From assembly GCA_027057815.1 (NCBI GenBank), contig JALURD010000107.1, positions 1 to 13,306 of the forward strand: a DNA stretch of 13,306 nt, in the 5' to 3' direction. The notes beneath the pieces are model-generated. The model was given only the letters and a program-made list of their open reading frames with translations. It searched no databases and was not told the origin of the DNA. Shown in pieces: positions 1 to 6,710 of the stretch. The stretch's first letter is position 1; each line of letters opens with the position of its first letter. This stretch comes from Acidilobaceae archaeon. GTDB lineage: Archaea > Thermoproteota > Thermoprotei_A > Sulfolobales > Acidilobaceae. The position numbers were made by a program, and so were the translations under genes.

Positions 1-336
1 GTTAAGGTAGAGTTCAAGGAGCAAGTGGAGGACTTGAAGGCACTCTCTGCGGGCCTGCTCAGGTGGACGGCAAGGCATGCAAGGTGGAAGCTCGCCCGGC
101 TACTAGCGCCAGCCCCTGAGCCCAGGGGAGGATGGGAGTATGTCTATGCCTCTAGGATCGCTGGTAGTCTACGTTTGGAGAATGCGAGGCTAACTGGGAT
201 CTCGTGGTTAGTGGTAAGCATAACGTTCAAGAAGAAGGGAGGGATCGAGAGTAACGACAAGATATACAATTGGCTTCTAGAGAATGACAGAGTATTTGCC
301 GTCAAGGCTAGAGAACTCCTCGACCTCAAGGGATGA
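1..336 (+). CDS. C-terminal end of an unrecognised protein (5' truncated by window edge)
   Basis: The reading frame is open from base 1 and ends at TGA 334-336, so this is most likely the last 111 codons of a gene that begins left of the window. A GTG at 25 could serve as a start but has no ribosome binding site that demands it. The visible part is basic and Trp/Arg-rich at first (around WTARHARWKLARLL), has a short Pro-rich linker (APAPEPRGGW), then a mixed segment ending in KARELLDLKG. I see no membrane helix, no cysteine motif and no catalytic signature, and I do not recognise a family. Its last 11 bases overlap the 3' end of the opposing SDR gene, so the two are convergent. Confidence 0.5.
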   Translation, partial: VKVEFKEQVEDLKALSAGLLRWTARHARWKLARLLAPAPEPRGGWEYVYASRIAGSLRLENARLTGISWLVVSITFKKKGGIESNDKIYNWLLENDRVFAVKARELLDLKG

Positions 337-1105
337 ACCTGCCGCTGGCCCCATCAAAGTATACTACAGAGCCTGCCATGTACTCAGGCGCCTGGGCCAG
401 GAAGCCTACGAGCTTCTTGAGCTCGTCTCTCGATGCAGTACGCTTTAAGGGGCTCCTGTCTTCGACCTCTAATGCCCAAAACTCCTCGGGATCCCGGCCA
501 AGCCTCTTAGCTATCTTAGAGACTGTGGTTCGCGCACCAGGTGTGTCGATGCTCCCGAGTATAACGAGTATGGGAATCAACTTGGGGGCGTATAGCCGGG
601 CTGCGGCGCGTAGCATTACTGGTAGCCCGGCTCTAACGGTGTCGGCTACAACCAGGTAATCATGGGTCTCGCGGGTTGTGAAGCTGCTGAAAACTATGAA
701 TCTGGCCTGCTTGGTGTTCACGTGCGCTAGCGTTTTGAGCGCTTCAGCAGTCGGTGCCAAGTAGAGCTTTACCGCCTCAAGCCAATCCCTCCAGGAGGCT
801 TCGTCGAGAGTGCAAGGCTCGCACTTCGGGTTACCGTAGCTCATAACTACGACGTCGAGTCCGCCCCACAACTCTACGGCGGCTCTCACGGCGTTCTCCA
901 TGGTGCCCTCCTCTCTCAAGTCGGAGGGCAGGTACTGCACATCAACATTGTAGAGTGAGGAGATAGCCTCGGCGGCCTCTCGTAGCCTCCCGGGATCCCT
1001 GGCGACAAGCGTGAGGTTGAAGCCCTTCTCTGCGAGCGCCTCCGCGGTTATGTAGCCTATTCCGCGGCTTCCCCCCGTAATAAGCGCGGCCTTACCTCTG
1101 GGCAT
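326..1105 (-). CDS. SDR-family oxidoreductase with altered catalytic residues
   Basis: This 259-aa protein has the length and layout of a classical short-chain dehydrogenase/reductase. The nucleotide-binding motif TGGSRGIG is at residues 10-17, an Asp that usually contacts adenine at D62, and a PG motif at 189-190 followed by SPLKR (218-222), as in reductases of the FabG type. The usual NAG is SYG (89-91). The catalytic Ser is plausible (S140/S141), but the YxxxK signature is missing: where K-A-G-L is expected there is R158-A-G-L, and the Tyr position four residues earlier is A154 (a Tyr sits at 150). It may act on an unknown substrate by a modified mechanism, or bind NAD(P)(H) without classical catalysis. 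It starts 17 bases after the MscS gene. That gap holds GGCTGGAG as a possible ribosome binding site within a 6-bp inverted repeat (GAGGCT-CC-AGCCTC, 1106-1119). It is probably the last gene of the DUF432-MscS-SDR operon. Confidence 0.85.
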   Translation of the reverse strand: MPRGKAALITGGSRGIGYITAEALAEKGFNLTLVARDPGRLREAAEAISSLYNVDVQYLPSDLREEGTMENAVRAAVELWGGLDVVVMSYGNPKCEPCTLDEASWRDWLEAVKLYLAPTAEALKTLAHVNTKQARFIVFSSFTTRETHDYLVVADTVRAGLPVMLRAAARLYAPKLIPILVILGSIDTPGARTTVSKIAKRLGRDPEEFWALEVEDRSPLKRTASRDELKKLVGFLAQAPEYMAGSVVYFDGASGRFIP

Positions 1106-1122
1106 GAGGCTCCAGCCTCTGG

Positions 1123-2034
1123 CTATTCTCGCCTGTCTACTCTATCCTCTAGGACCTTGATTGGGATCTCTGTCTTAGAGGATATAATGTGTAGGTCGAG
1201 TTGCGGGTAGGGTATCTGTATGCCTGCCTCGTCGAGGATCTGCTTTACCCTAGTCTGGAGGTCCACTTTCGTGGCAAACCACACCTGCGGCGGGGCCCAG
1301 CACCTAACCTTAATGTTAATTGAGGAGTCGGCGTACTGGTCTACGAAGGCCTCGGGGGCTGGGTTGACGAGGCAGAATGGGTGCTCTTCAAGGAAGTTCT
1401 TGAGAACCTCGATGGCTTTCTGTATGTCTGTGTCGTAGTGGACTCCTATTGTGAATTCGACTCTTCTTGCCCTCACCTTGACGTAGTTAGTTATCATGCT
1501 ATTGAAGACCTCGTTGTTAGGTATTCTAACCATGGGTCCATCCCATGTGCGTATGGTTGTCGAGAGAACGCTCACATTTACTACTACGCCCGAAACATTG
1601 GCAACGGATACCGGGTCTCCAACTCTGAAGGGTTGCTCTGCCAGTAGCATGATACCACTCACAAGGTTACTGAGAGCGCTCTGGCTCGCGAAGCCTACAA
1701 CTATACCAGCGAACCCGCCAGCTACTAGGAGTGCTGACAGGTTAACCCCGAAGGGTTGGAGGGCAGCCATGCCAGCAAGGAATAGGAGGCCGTAGAAGAC
1801 CGCATTCTCCAAGGGCCGGTAAACGTGTGGTGGGAGCCTTGGCGAGACGCTTCTCTTCATAACCGTCCTTATGAATGACGCGATAAGCAAGCCTATAGCG
1901 AAGATGACTATTGCTAGGAGCACCTTGTACAGGATGCTCTCAATGTTGCCGAGGCTGGCAGTGATGGATCCGAATAGCTGTGATAGGAGGCCTTCAGTTG
2001 ACGTTGTCGTAGTCGCGTTAACTGCTTCAGCCAC
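1123..2034 (-). CDS. MscS-family small-conductance mechanosensitive ion channel
   Basis: This 303-aa membrane protein opens on membrane tension and lets ions and small solutes out during osmotic downshock. It has three hydrophobic segments at about residues 36-56, 75-95 and 100-131. The third is the Gly/Ala-rich pore helix (AGGFAGIVVGFASQSALSN). It is followed by a beta domain with the family signature around IPNNEVFNSMITNY (171-184) and a C-terminal alpha/beta domain ending with GIQIPYPQ (271-278). The length is typical of compact MscS channels. The N-terminal 30 residues are Thr/Ser-rich and probably external. The start is GTG (2032-2034), chosen because a near-perfect GGAGGTGA lies 6 bases upstream. 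The gene lies 19 bases after the DUF432-like gene and 17 bases before the SDR, so the three are probably co-transcribed. Confidence 0.93.
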   Translation of the reverse strand: MAEAVNATTTTSTEGLLSQLFGSITASLGNIESILYKVLLAIVIFAIGLLIASFIRTVMKRSVSPRLPPHVYRPLENAVFYGLLFLAGMAALQPFGVNLSALLVAGGFAGIVVGFASQSALSNLVSGIMLLAEQPFRVGDPVSVANVSGVVVNVSVLSTTIRTWDGPMVRIPNNEVFNSMITNYVKVRARRVEFTIGVHYDTDIQKAIEVLKNFLEEHPFCLVNPAPEAFVDQYADSSINIKVRCWAPPQVWFATKVDLQTRVKQILDEAGIQIPYPQLDLHIISSKTEIPIKVLEDRVDRRE

Positions 2035-2040
2035 GGGGAG

Positions 2041-2048
2041 TCACCTCC
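2041..2048 (-). promoter_or_regulatory. Strong Shine-Dalgarno site for the MscS gene
   Basis: On the minus strand these bases read GGAGGTGA, six bases before the GTG start at 2034. The site decides the start of the channel gene. It lies in the 19-base gap after the upstream gene's stop, which fits translation of an internal operon gene. Confidence 0.75.
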
Positions 2049-2053
2049 AAGCT

Positions 2054-2806
2054 TTAGGGCGTGACTAGCCGCCTCCTTACGACGTCGACGGTCATCATGA
2101 AGGGTGCTGCTTGTTGGAGGGTTATCAGCCTCCTCCTAGCTCTTACAAGGGGCTTTACGCCATCGACTGGCGGCCTGTCACTAACCTTCGCTGTTATCAC
2201 TCCGTCGTTGGATTCAACTTCTACGACTGGATAGTAAAGGAACCCGGCCTCATCAACATAGAGTGTTGCTTCTGCGGCGTTGAAGCCTATTCCAGGAAGA
2301 ATGGCTGGGTCACCCTTGACTCTAAAGGCTACAACTGCAGTGCCTGTGGGGTCCGGGAGATCGTCTCTCCTGTAAACTACAGGCGCCTTATAGTGCCTGG
2401 CTAGGACTCCCTCGACAACATCGCCCACAAGAGTGAACTTTACCCTCACAGGGCTAATCCTAACTAGTACAACGTCGCCTACATAGACTTCTATATCATA
2501 GGGAGCGAGGGTCCAATAGACTCTCCCGTCACCTTCAACGTAGAGTCTGTCCTCAAACTCCACGTAAATGTAGGGAGTCCCCTCGAAAAGCCTGTATACA
2601 GCTGGTATTGGATGACCCCTAACCTCCAGCTCAGGGGTCACCCTAGCCCTGGCACAACCGTATCGATCGCAAGCCTCCACGTCGCCATCCAGTTCACGCT
2701 TAATGACCGCTTCACCGACTCTGAACTCTATGCCGGGGCTGATCATCCATGGAGCTCTCGCTAACAGCACATTGTCGCTGCCCTCAGACAATTCCGTAGC
2801 ACCCAC
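2054..2806 (-). CDS. Conserved archaeal protein, probably DUF432 family, upstream of MscS
   Basis: This 250-aa protein has no membrane helix or signal peptide and is rich in Val, Arg, Asp and Tyr, as expected for an all-beta cytosolic protein. Stretches such as YWTLAPYDIEVYVGD (about 97-111) and the alternating hydrophobic strands around it resemble, from memory, the DUF432 family of archaeal proteins of unknown function. I give that family only moderate confidence. Two cysteines close together (DRYGC preceded by EAC, residues 46 and 51) stand out, but there is no full metal site. The start is a GTG (2804-2806) without a clear ribosome binding site, so a slightly different start is possible. 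It is the first gene of a minus-strand set with the MscS channel and the SDR, and the conserved-looking order suggests a link to channel function or osmotic or membrane stress (inference). Confidence 0.72.
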   Translation of the reverse strand: MGATELSEGSDNVLLARAPWMISPGIEFRVGEAVIKRELDGDVEACDRYGCARARVTPELEVRGHPIPAVYRLFEGTPYIYVEFEDRLYVEGDGRVYWTLAPYDIEVYVGDVVLVRISPVRVKFTLVGDVVEGVLARHYKAPVVYRRDDLPDPTGTAVVAFRVKGDPAILPGIGFNAAEATLYVDEAGFLYYPVVEVESNDGVITAKVSDRPPVDGVKPLVRARRRLITLQQAAPFMMTVDVVRRRLVTP

Positions 2807-2822
2807 TCAACTCTATACAGTC

Positions 2823-2955
2823 CCGGGGGAGGACGAGGCTACTCAAGCCCTCTTAACCTGATTATCCCCCTCGCCAAGGGGGTCTTCCCCATCCCCGCCA
2901 GATACGGCGGGTAAGGCCGGGGAGTTCCCCCTCGGCTGCACATCGGGGGCCCGAG
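2823..2955 (-). ncRNA. Candidate structured leader or small RNA upstream of the DUF432-MscS operon
   Basis: This GC-rich stretch contains several perfect stems within 130 bases and no convincing gene. In window coordinates they are CCCGCC/GGCGGG (2894-2899 with 2906-2911), extended outward by TTCCCC/GGGGAG (2885-2890 with 2919-2924, one G-U); CCCCCT/AGGGGG (2866-2871 with 2877-2882); and GAGGCT/AGCCcTC (2835-2840 with 2846-2852, one bulge). A closing stem joins 2823-2830 to 2926-2935 (six pairs, a 2-nt bulge, two more), giving a multi-branched fold. CTCGG/CCGAG (2931-2935 with 2951-2955) and GGGGA/TCCCC (2919-2923 with 2926-2930) would compete with the closing stem. A minus-strand TATA box at 2980-2985 would start transcription near 2957, at the edge of the structure, so I prefer the minus strand. 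I recognise no known riboswitch, SRP or RNase P RNA motif. C- and G-runs pair easily, so some of this may be chance. Confidence 0.33.
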
Positions 2956-2979
2956 TTTCACTAGCTTTCTAGGTGAAGG

Positions 2980-2988
2980 TATAAATTC
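2980..2988 (-). promoter_or_regulatory. Archaeal BRE/TATA promoter, minus strand
   Basis: On the minus strand this reads GAATTTATA, a purine-rich BRE-like start joined to a TTTATA box. A start site about 25 bases downstream would fall near 2957, just before the GC-rich foldable region and about 150 bases ahead of the DUF432-like gene. No better TATA box was seen closer to that gene, so the operon may have a long leader. Confidence 0.45.
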
Positions 2989-3088
2989 GGGCTTGAACAG
3001 GTGTAGATTGAGAGGCATTCCATGTTTTTTGGCTTCGTAGACTATAATCTTATTAGCCAGTATAGGGCGGTCCATAAGATATTGAGAG

Positions 3089-3643
3089 GTGCATAGTGTT
3101 TTGACTACAAGCAAGGGCTTCGAGCCCTTTGAGGGCCAGGAGCTTGTTGAAACTATGGATGTCGAGAAGATTAAGGAGAAGCTCCTCCAAGCATATGCTG
3201 ATGAGTGGATTGCTGGTTATTATTACATGTTAACAGCAGAGCTTGTCCAGGGCCCACTTAGTGGAGTAGTTGCTGAGGAATTCAGGAAAGAGGCTATGGA
3301 AGAGATTTCGAAGCACGCTACAGCTATAGCGGAGAGGCTGGCTGAGCTTGGAGCAGAGCCGCCTAGGGACTTCAGTAAGCTTTGGGAGTTGAGTGGGTGC
3401 AGATACCCTCCATTACCTGAAGATCCATATGATATTGATGGATTCATAATAGCTGCTGTGAAGGCGGAGATATGCGCGATAAAAGCCTATAGGGAATTAT
3501 ATGAGCTAACGCATGGTAAAGACCCTGTCACTGAAGAACTAGCAGAGGAACTACTAAGGGACGAGGTCCGCCATAGAACAGAGATGGTTAACCTCCTCAG
3601 CAGAGAGGGTCTTGAGAGGCTCAAGAAGGAACTCAGTGACTAG
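3089..3643 (+). CDS. Dps-like (DPSL, thioferritin-type) ferritin-fold protein
   Basis: This 184-aa four-helix-bundle protein probably forms an iron-oxidising cage that consumes peroxide and stores iron, protecting DNA from oxidative damage. Metal ligands are visible: E39 after an aromatic run (GYYY 43-46 follows), E72 with H76 in EEISKH, E127 in KAEIC, and E159 with H162 in DEVRH. Two cysteines (C104 in LSGCRYPPLP and C129 in AEICAI), 25 residues apart, match the cysteine pair that sets the archaeal and bacterial DPSL subgroup apart from true Dps. The overall pattern, including PRDF, THGKDP and the YYY motif, agrees with my memory of the Sulfolobus DPSL protein. The start is uncertain: GTG 3089 gives an N-terminal extension like that of DPSL homologues, while ATG 3155 would give 162 aa. 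The gene is divergent from the DUF432-MscS operon and followed by T-rich sequence. Confidence 0.85.
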   Translation: MHSVLTTSKGFEPFEGQELVETMDVEKIKEKLLQAYADEWIAGYYYMLTAELVQGPLSGVVAEEFRKEAMEEISKHATAIAERLAELGAEPPRDFSKLWELSGCRYPPLPEDPYDIDGFIIAAVKAEICAIKAYRELYELTHGKDPVTEELAEELLRDEVRHRTEMVNLLSREGLERLKKELSD

Positions 3644-3645
3644 TC

Positions 3646-3684
3646 CTTTTATGGGCAAATTATCCTTTTTCTTAATTTATTTTC
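3646..3684 (+). terminator. T-rich transcription terminator after the Dps-like gene
   Basis: Directly after the stop codon there are CCTTTT, CCTTTTT and further T-rich stretches up to TTATTTTCC. Archaeal polymerase terminates on such U-rich runs without needing a hairpin. The rest of the gap up to 3853 lies between two convergent 3' ends, and apart from a short tandem repeat I see no gene in it. Confidence 0.5.
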
Positions 3685-3788
3685 CACTAATTATTTAACC
3701 TAGACGGGTTCATTCCCTAGATGAATTACTCTTGGTCGAAAGCGGTTCCAATAATCTCGGTGAAGGGTGATCAATGAGACTGAAACAT

Positions 3789-3810
3789 ATACTAGGAGAT
3801 ACTAGGAGAT
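3789..3810. repeat. Short tandem direct repeat, 10-bp unit
   Basis: The unit ATACTAGGAG occurs twice in perfect tandem and is followed by a further AT. It lies in the convergent gap between the Dps-like gene and the decarboxylase gene, where nothing else explains it. Two copies are too few to suggest a function. Confidence 0.6.
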
Positions 3811-3853
3811 TAGAGGGAAATCGAATTGCTTAACTATTAGTTTTACTATTAAT

Positions 3854-4273
3854 TTATGCCCTGGAAGCAGTGGCGCTCCTAGCTTTCATCGGCTCGGCCT
3901 CAGTATAGGGGGTGGGTTGCTGGCTTCTATCAGCGTAGTGGACGGTATAGTACTTAGGCTTTAGCCCTTTCAGTATTACATCCCATGCTGCCCATGGATC
4001 CGTGTGGTCTCCGCAGGTGTAGACATCCACAGTAGCGTAGGAATATTCGACCCACGTGTGCACGGCAATATGGCTCTCGTCTACTAGGGCTATCACGCTA
4101 ACGCCTCCCTTGGGTCCAGGTATAGTCCAGGACTTAACCTCTATTAGCTTAGCATTTGCTGCCTCAACAGCTTTCAATACCAGCTCTTTAAGGTACTCCT
4201 CGTCTAATGCAAGCTCCCTCGGGATCCCATAGAGGCTCCCATATACGTGCTTTCCTACTATGTAATCCTCCAC
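3854..4273 (-). CDS. Pyruvoyl proenzyme of the AdoMet decarboxylase family (SAM or arginine decarboxylase)
   Basis: This 139-aa proenzyme cleaves itself into two chains and turns the serine at the cut into a pyruvoyl group that decarboxylates its substrate, feeding polyamine synthesis. The signature ESHIAVHTW is at residues 66-74. Cleavage is expected between E66 and S67, with H72 as processing residue and C87 (YTCG) as proton donor. The S+5 and S+20 spacing equals that of the short bacterial and archaeal AdoMet decarboxylases. In crenarchaea one paralogue of this family is known to have become an arginine decarboxylase. The N-terminal GKHVYGSLYG and the YYTVHYADRS segment remind me more of that type, but I cannot settle it from one sequence. 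The start is GTG 4271-4273: an in-frame TGA lies just upstream, and GAGGTG at 4282-4287 is a fair ribosome binding site. The last 20 or so residues are low-complexity. Confidence 0.92.
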   Translation of the reverse strand: MEDYIVGKHVYGSLYGIPRELALDEEYLKELVLKAVEAANAKLIEVKSWTIPGPKGGVSVIALVDESHIAVHTWVEYSYATVDVYTCGDHTDPWAAWDVILKGLKPKYYTVHYADRSQQPTPYTEAEPMKARSATASRA

Positions 4274-4360
4274 CCTCCCAGCACCTCAACCGCGCGATTA
4301 TCGCTGTGAGCCTTTGTTCCTGCATGGCAGTCTAAGCGTGAGGGGGGTTAAAAGGAGAGC

Positions 4361-4400
4361 GTAACAAGTGTAACACGGCGTAATGGCTGGACTGTGTTAC
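4361..4400. promoter_or_regulatory. GTAACA/TGTTAC repeats upstream of the decarboxylase promoter
   Basis: GTAACAC (4370-4376) and GTGTTAC (4394-4400) form a perfect 7-bp inverted repeat with a 17-base spacer, and another GTAACA lies at 4361-4366. Read on the minus strand, these sites sit just upstream of a weak TATA-like TTTTAA (4350-4355) that could drive the decarboxylase gene at 4273. They could bind a regulator. They could also form a hairpin at the 3' end of the aminopeptidase gene, whose stop is at 4422. Confidence 0.35.
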
Positions 4401-4421
4401 CTCGCCCCGACGCCAGTCCGA

Positions 4422-5258
4422 TTAGAGGCGCTCCAGCGCGTAAGCCGCCAGCACTACGCCCTCGAGGAGCTTGTAGTTCTCCCTGAATGAGTTGCACTTG
4501 AGCTTAACCCTTGTACCGTCTAGCCTTTCAGTGCACGGGAACATGGATGCCGCATCAGCGTATGCTGGCCTGTTGAAGTCGACGATTATACTCGAGTCTC
4601 CGGGTTTGACGGGTTTGGCTTCACCCCTCTCGATAACAGAGAGGGCTCTCCTAACGCCTTCCCTAAGCCTCTTCTCTACCTCGTGAAGGGGCGGAGTGGA
4701 GTCAGCAAAGACTGAGACAGAGTCCTTGAGTGGGACAAACACCGCCCATGGAGTGTGTTCGCGCACGTGCTCTTCTAGCCTGGAGTCGCCAGCCACAAGC
4801 ACGACGGGGACACCTTCCTCGCCAAGAGCGTAAGTATTTAAGATGTACTCATCCGCGTCACTGCAGCCATCAACCTCGACGCGGTGAATAATCCTGCCTG
4901 AATAAGTATGTGCAAGCACGCCCCCGGCCCCCGGAGCCGTGTGGTACCCAACTAGGAACGCAGCAGACGCCCCGCGGGATCCCGCGACCATTGATAATGG
5001 CCTAGGGAACCCTCTCACCAAAGTGGCAGGCCCTGCCTCCTGGAGCTTAAGTGGGTCGATGTTAACCATGGACCCATGGCTGTCAGCTACTACGACGTCG
5101 AAGCCCGCGGAGGCTACTTCACGAACTATCATTGATACTATCCTAGTCATAATATCCCTTAACTCGCCCCAGAGTTTATCGCCAGGCATCAACATGTACC
5201 GGCTAGGCACGAAGGGCATGCCCTCAGCGTCTACCGACACAAACACCTTCCCAGCCAC
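4422..5258 (-). CDS. M55-family D-aminopeptidase (DppA-like)
   Basis: This zinc aminopeptidase removes N-terminal D-amino acids from short peptides; in the cell it probably works on D-Ala-type peptides or other small peptides. From the start chosen here the family's metal ligands are all present: D10 and E12 in SVDAEG, H61 in ADSHGSM, H106 in GYHTAPG and E137 in the DADEY segment. H117 (AHTY) fits the catalytic histidine. Their spacing closely follows Bacillus DppA as I remember it. The frame extends upstream to another GTG at 5289-5291 (289 aa). I prefer GTG 5256-5258 (278 aa) because GGGGTGG (5265-5271) lies just ahead of it and because the TATA-like box at 5297-5303 is too close to the longer start. 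The gene is 148 bases upstream of the decarboxylase gene on the same strand. Confidence 0.9.
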   Translation of the reverse strand: MAGKVFVSVDAEGMPFVPSRYMLMPGDKLWGELRDIMTRIVSMIVREVASAGFDVVVADSHGSMVNIDPLKLQEAGPATLVRGFPRPLSMVAGSRGASAAFLVGYHTAPGAGGVLAHTYSGRIIHRVEVDGCSDADEYILNTYALGEEGVPVVLVAGDSRLEEHVREHTPWAVFVPLKDSVSVFADSTPPLHEVEKRLREGVRRALSVIERGEAKPVKPGDSSIIVDFNRPAYADAASMFPCTERLDGTRVKLKCNSFRENYKLLEGVVLAAYALERL

Positions 5259-5296
5259 GCCATTCCACCCCAAATGCGGCCCATGCTTCACTTAGG

Positions 5297-5303
5297 ATAT
5301 TTA
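5297..5303 (-). promoter_or_regulatory. TATA-like box for the M55 aminopeptidase gene
   Basis: The minus strand reads TAAATAT here, preceded by GCGG. A start site about 25 bases downstream (near 5274) leaves a leader of roughly 16 bases before GTG 5258, with GGGGTGG inside it. This spacing supports the shorter protein start. Confidence 0.4.
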
Positions 5304-5515
5304 CCGCTACCGTGGTGTTTATGAAGATAAGTATGACTTTGTGGGCCCTGACCTACTAAAATACGTTGACAGCTTCCCGATCGTTAAGCCGGCGTTGTCT
5401 GCTGTAATCACCGTTCAAGTTCGGGATAAAGCGGTTTCAGCGCGAAACGTATTAATGAGTGGCCTGCCTGTGGAGTCGAATAACAACAGCGTACCCACCC
5501 GGGGGGTGAGACCGT

Positions 5516-6682
5516 GTGCCAGGGTTTACGACGCGGTCCATACACGGCCACGGGTATTTTGACAGGGAGACTGGCTCATTCATACCTCCCGTGTACCTGT
5601 CGGTTGTCTACGAGCACCCCGACGTCGAGAGCGGAGAGCCTAGAATAGTAGATCGTGGCACAGTGTTGAAATACGGGAGGGAGGAGAACCCGACGGTAAG
5701 GGCTCTGGAAAGAGTCATTGCTAGCCTGGAGTCAGCAGAGGACGCCCTGGCATTCAATAGCGGCATGGCGGCTATCTCAACACTAGCACTGTCACTCCTC
5801 AAGAAGGGCGACGAGGTAATCGTATCCATGGAGGCCTACGGTAAGACCGTCAGGCTGCTCGAGGACCTCGCGTTGAAGTTTGGCATTAGAGTGAGGAGGG
5901 CCTGGCCTTCAGCGGAGTCTATAGCAGAGCAGGTGGACAGAGGGACCAGTCTGGTCTTCGTAGAGACGATGACAAACCCGACATTGAGGGTTATAGACAT
6001 CGGGTACTTGGGGAGGCACTGCCGCGACCTCGGCGTGACCCTAGTGGTTGACAACACTTTCGCCACGCCAGTACTCGTCAACCCGGTAGAGCACGGGGCG
6101 GATTATGTAATCCACAGCACCACAAAGTACATAGCAGGCCATAACGACGTCGTGGGCGGAGCGATAGCCACTGACAGAGATAGAGCGATCGAACTGTGGA
6201 GCTGGAGAGCCACCCTTGGAACGATAATGCAACCCATGGAGGCATACCTAACCCTGAGGGGCGTCAAGACCCTTGAGATCAGGTTCGAGAGGCAGTCCAA
6301 GACAGCCATGGAGGTGGCTGAATTCCTCAGCGACCACCCGAAAGTCAAGGAGGTCTACTACCCCGGCCTCAGGTCAAGCCCCTACAAGCCAATAGCAGAC
6401 AAGCTATTCAAGAAACGCCTCTACGGGGGCGTGGTATCCTTCAAAGTCAGGGGAGGCTATGAGGAGGCACTCAAAGTCATGAAGAGGCTACAAGTGATAA
6501 AGCCCTCGCCAAGCCTTGGTGGCACAGAGTCACTAATCACACTACCCGCCGTTACAGCTGCTTCATCCCTACCCCCCGAAGACAGGGAGGCTCTGGGCAT
6601 AGACGAGGGTCTCCTAAGGCTCTCAGTAGGCCTCGAAGACGCTGAAGACTTAATCGAAGATCTATCAAGAGCACTAGCATAA
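5516..6682 (+). CDS. Cystathionine gamma-synthase/lyase-family PLP enzyme
   Basis: This 388-aa protein has the length and all key motifs of the Cys/Met-metabolism PLP family (fold type I). The PLP lysine is K204 in HSTTKYIAGH; the phosphate contacts Y53 and R55 lie in KYGREENPT; SGM is at 82-84; the stacking tyrosine is Y108 in EAYGKT; D179 in DNTFATP binds the pyridine nitrogen; and R368 in LRLSVGLED binds the substrate carboxylate. It could join cysteine to activated homoserine (gamma-synthase, toward methionine) or split cystathionine or methionine (lyase); sequence by eye does not separate these. Homoserine kinase and threonine synthase downstream favour work at the phosphohomoserine branch. 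The start is GTG 5516, with GGGGTGAG (5503-5510) as ribosome binding site and an in-frame stop at 5507. It is transcribed divergently from the M55 gene. The 224-base gap between them holds a possible TATA box near 5448-5456. Confidence 0.92.
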   Translation: MPGFTTRSIHGHGYFDRETGSFIPPVYLSVVYEHPDVESGEPRIVDRGTVLKYGREENPTVRALERVIASLESAEDALAFNSGMAAISTLALSLLKKGDEVIVSMEAYGKTVRLLEDLALKFGIRVRRAWPSAESIAEQVDRGTSLVFVETMTNPTLRVIDIGYLGRHCRDLGVTLVVDNTFATPVLVNPVEHGADYVIHSTTKYIAGHNDVVGGAIATDRDRAIELWSWRATLGTIMQPMEAYLTLRGVKTLEIRFERQSKTAMEVAEFLSDHPKVKEVYYPGLRSSPYKPIADKLFKKRLYGGVVSFKVRGGYEEALKVMKRLQVIKPSPSLGGTESLITLPAVTAASSLPPEDREALGIDEGLLRLSVGLEDAEDLIEDLSRALA

Positions 6683-6710
6683 ATTAATTGAAAACTGGTA
6701 ACATTATCAT

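Noticed and set aside
1106..1119. GAGGCT-CC-AGCCTC inverted repeat between the MscS and SDR genes as a terminator
   Set aside because: The loop of two bases is too tight, there is no T-run, and the gap carries the ribosome binding site of the SDR, so read-through is more likely.
2111..2404. Plus-strand frame of 97 codons with a zinc-ribbon-like CCFC...CSAC pattern
   Set aside because: It lies wholly antisense to the DUF432-like gene, needs a TTG start and has no upstream signals. The cysteines are probably a by-product of the opposite strand's codons.
2822..2955. Known structured RNA (TPP riboswitch, SRP RNA, RNase P RNA, 5S rRNA) in the GC-rich block
   Set aside because: An ACCTGAT string recalls the TPP riboswitch, but its CTGAGA partner and GCG segment are missing. 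None of the conserved strings of the other RNAs is present on either strand.
2839..3114. Minus-strand frame of 91 codons between the DUF432-like and Dps-like genes
   Set aside because: The protein is Pro/Lys/Arg-rich with few acidic residues and no recognisable motif. It crosses a TATA box and the GC-rich foldable block, and it overlaps the 5' end of the Dps-like gene.
3718..3784. Possible C/D-box sRNA (TAGATGA ... CTGA) between the Dps-like and decarboxylase genes
   Set aside because: Length and outer boxes fit loosely, but the C box is imperfect, no well-spaced D' and C' pair is present, and there is no terminal stem.
5341..5562. Plus-strand frame of 73 codons before the CGS-family gene
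   Set aside because: It overlaps the start of a clear gene in another frame, has no ribosome binding site and its composition is not protein-like. The region is better read as a divergent promoter gap.
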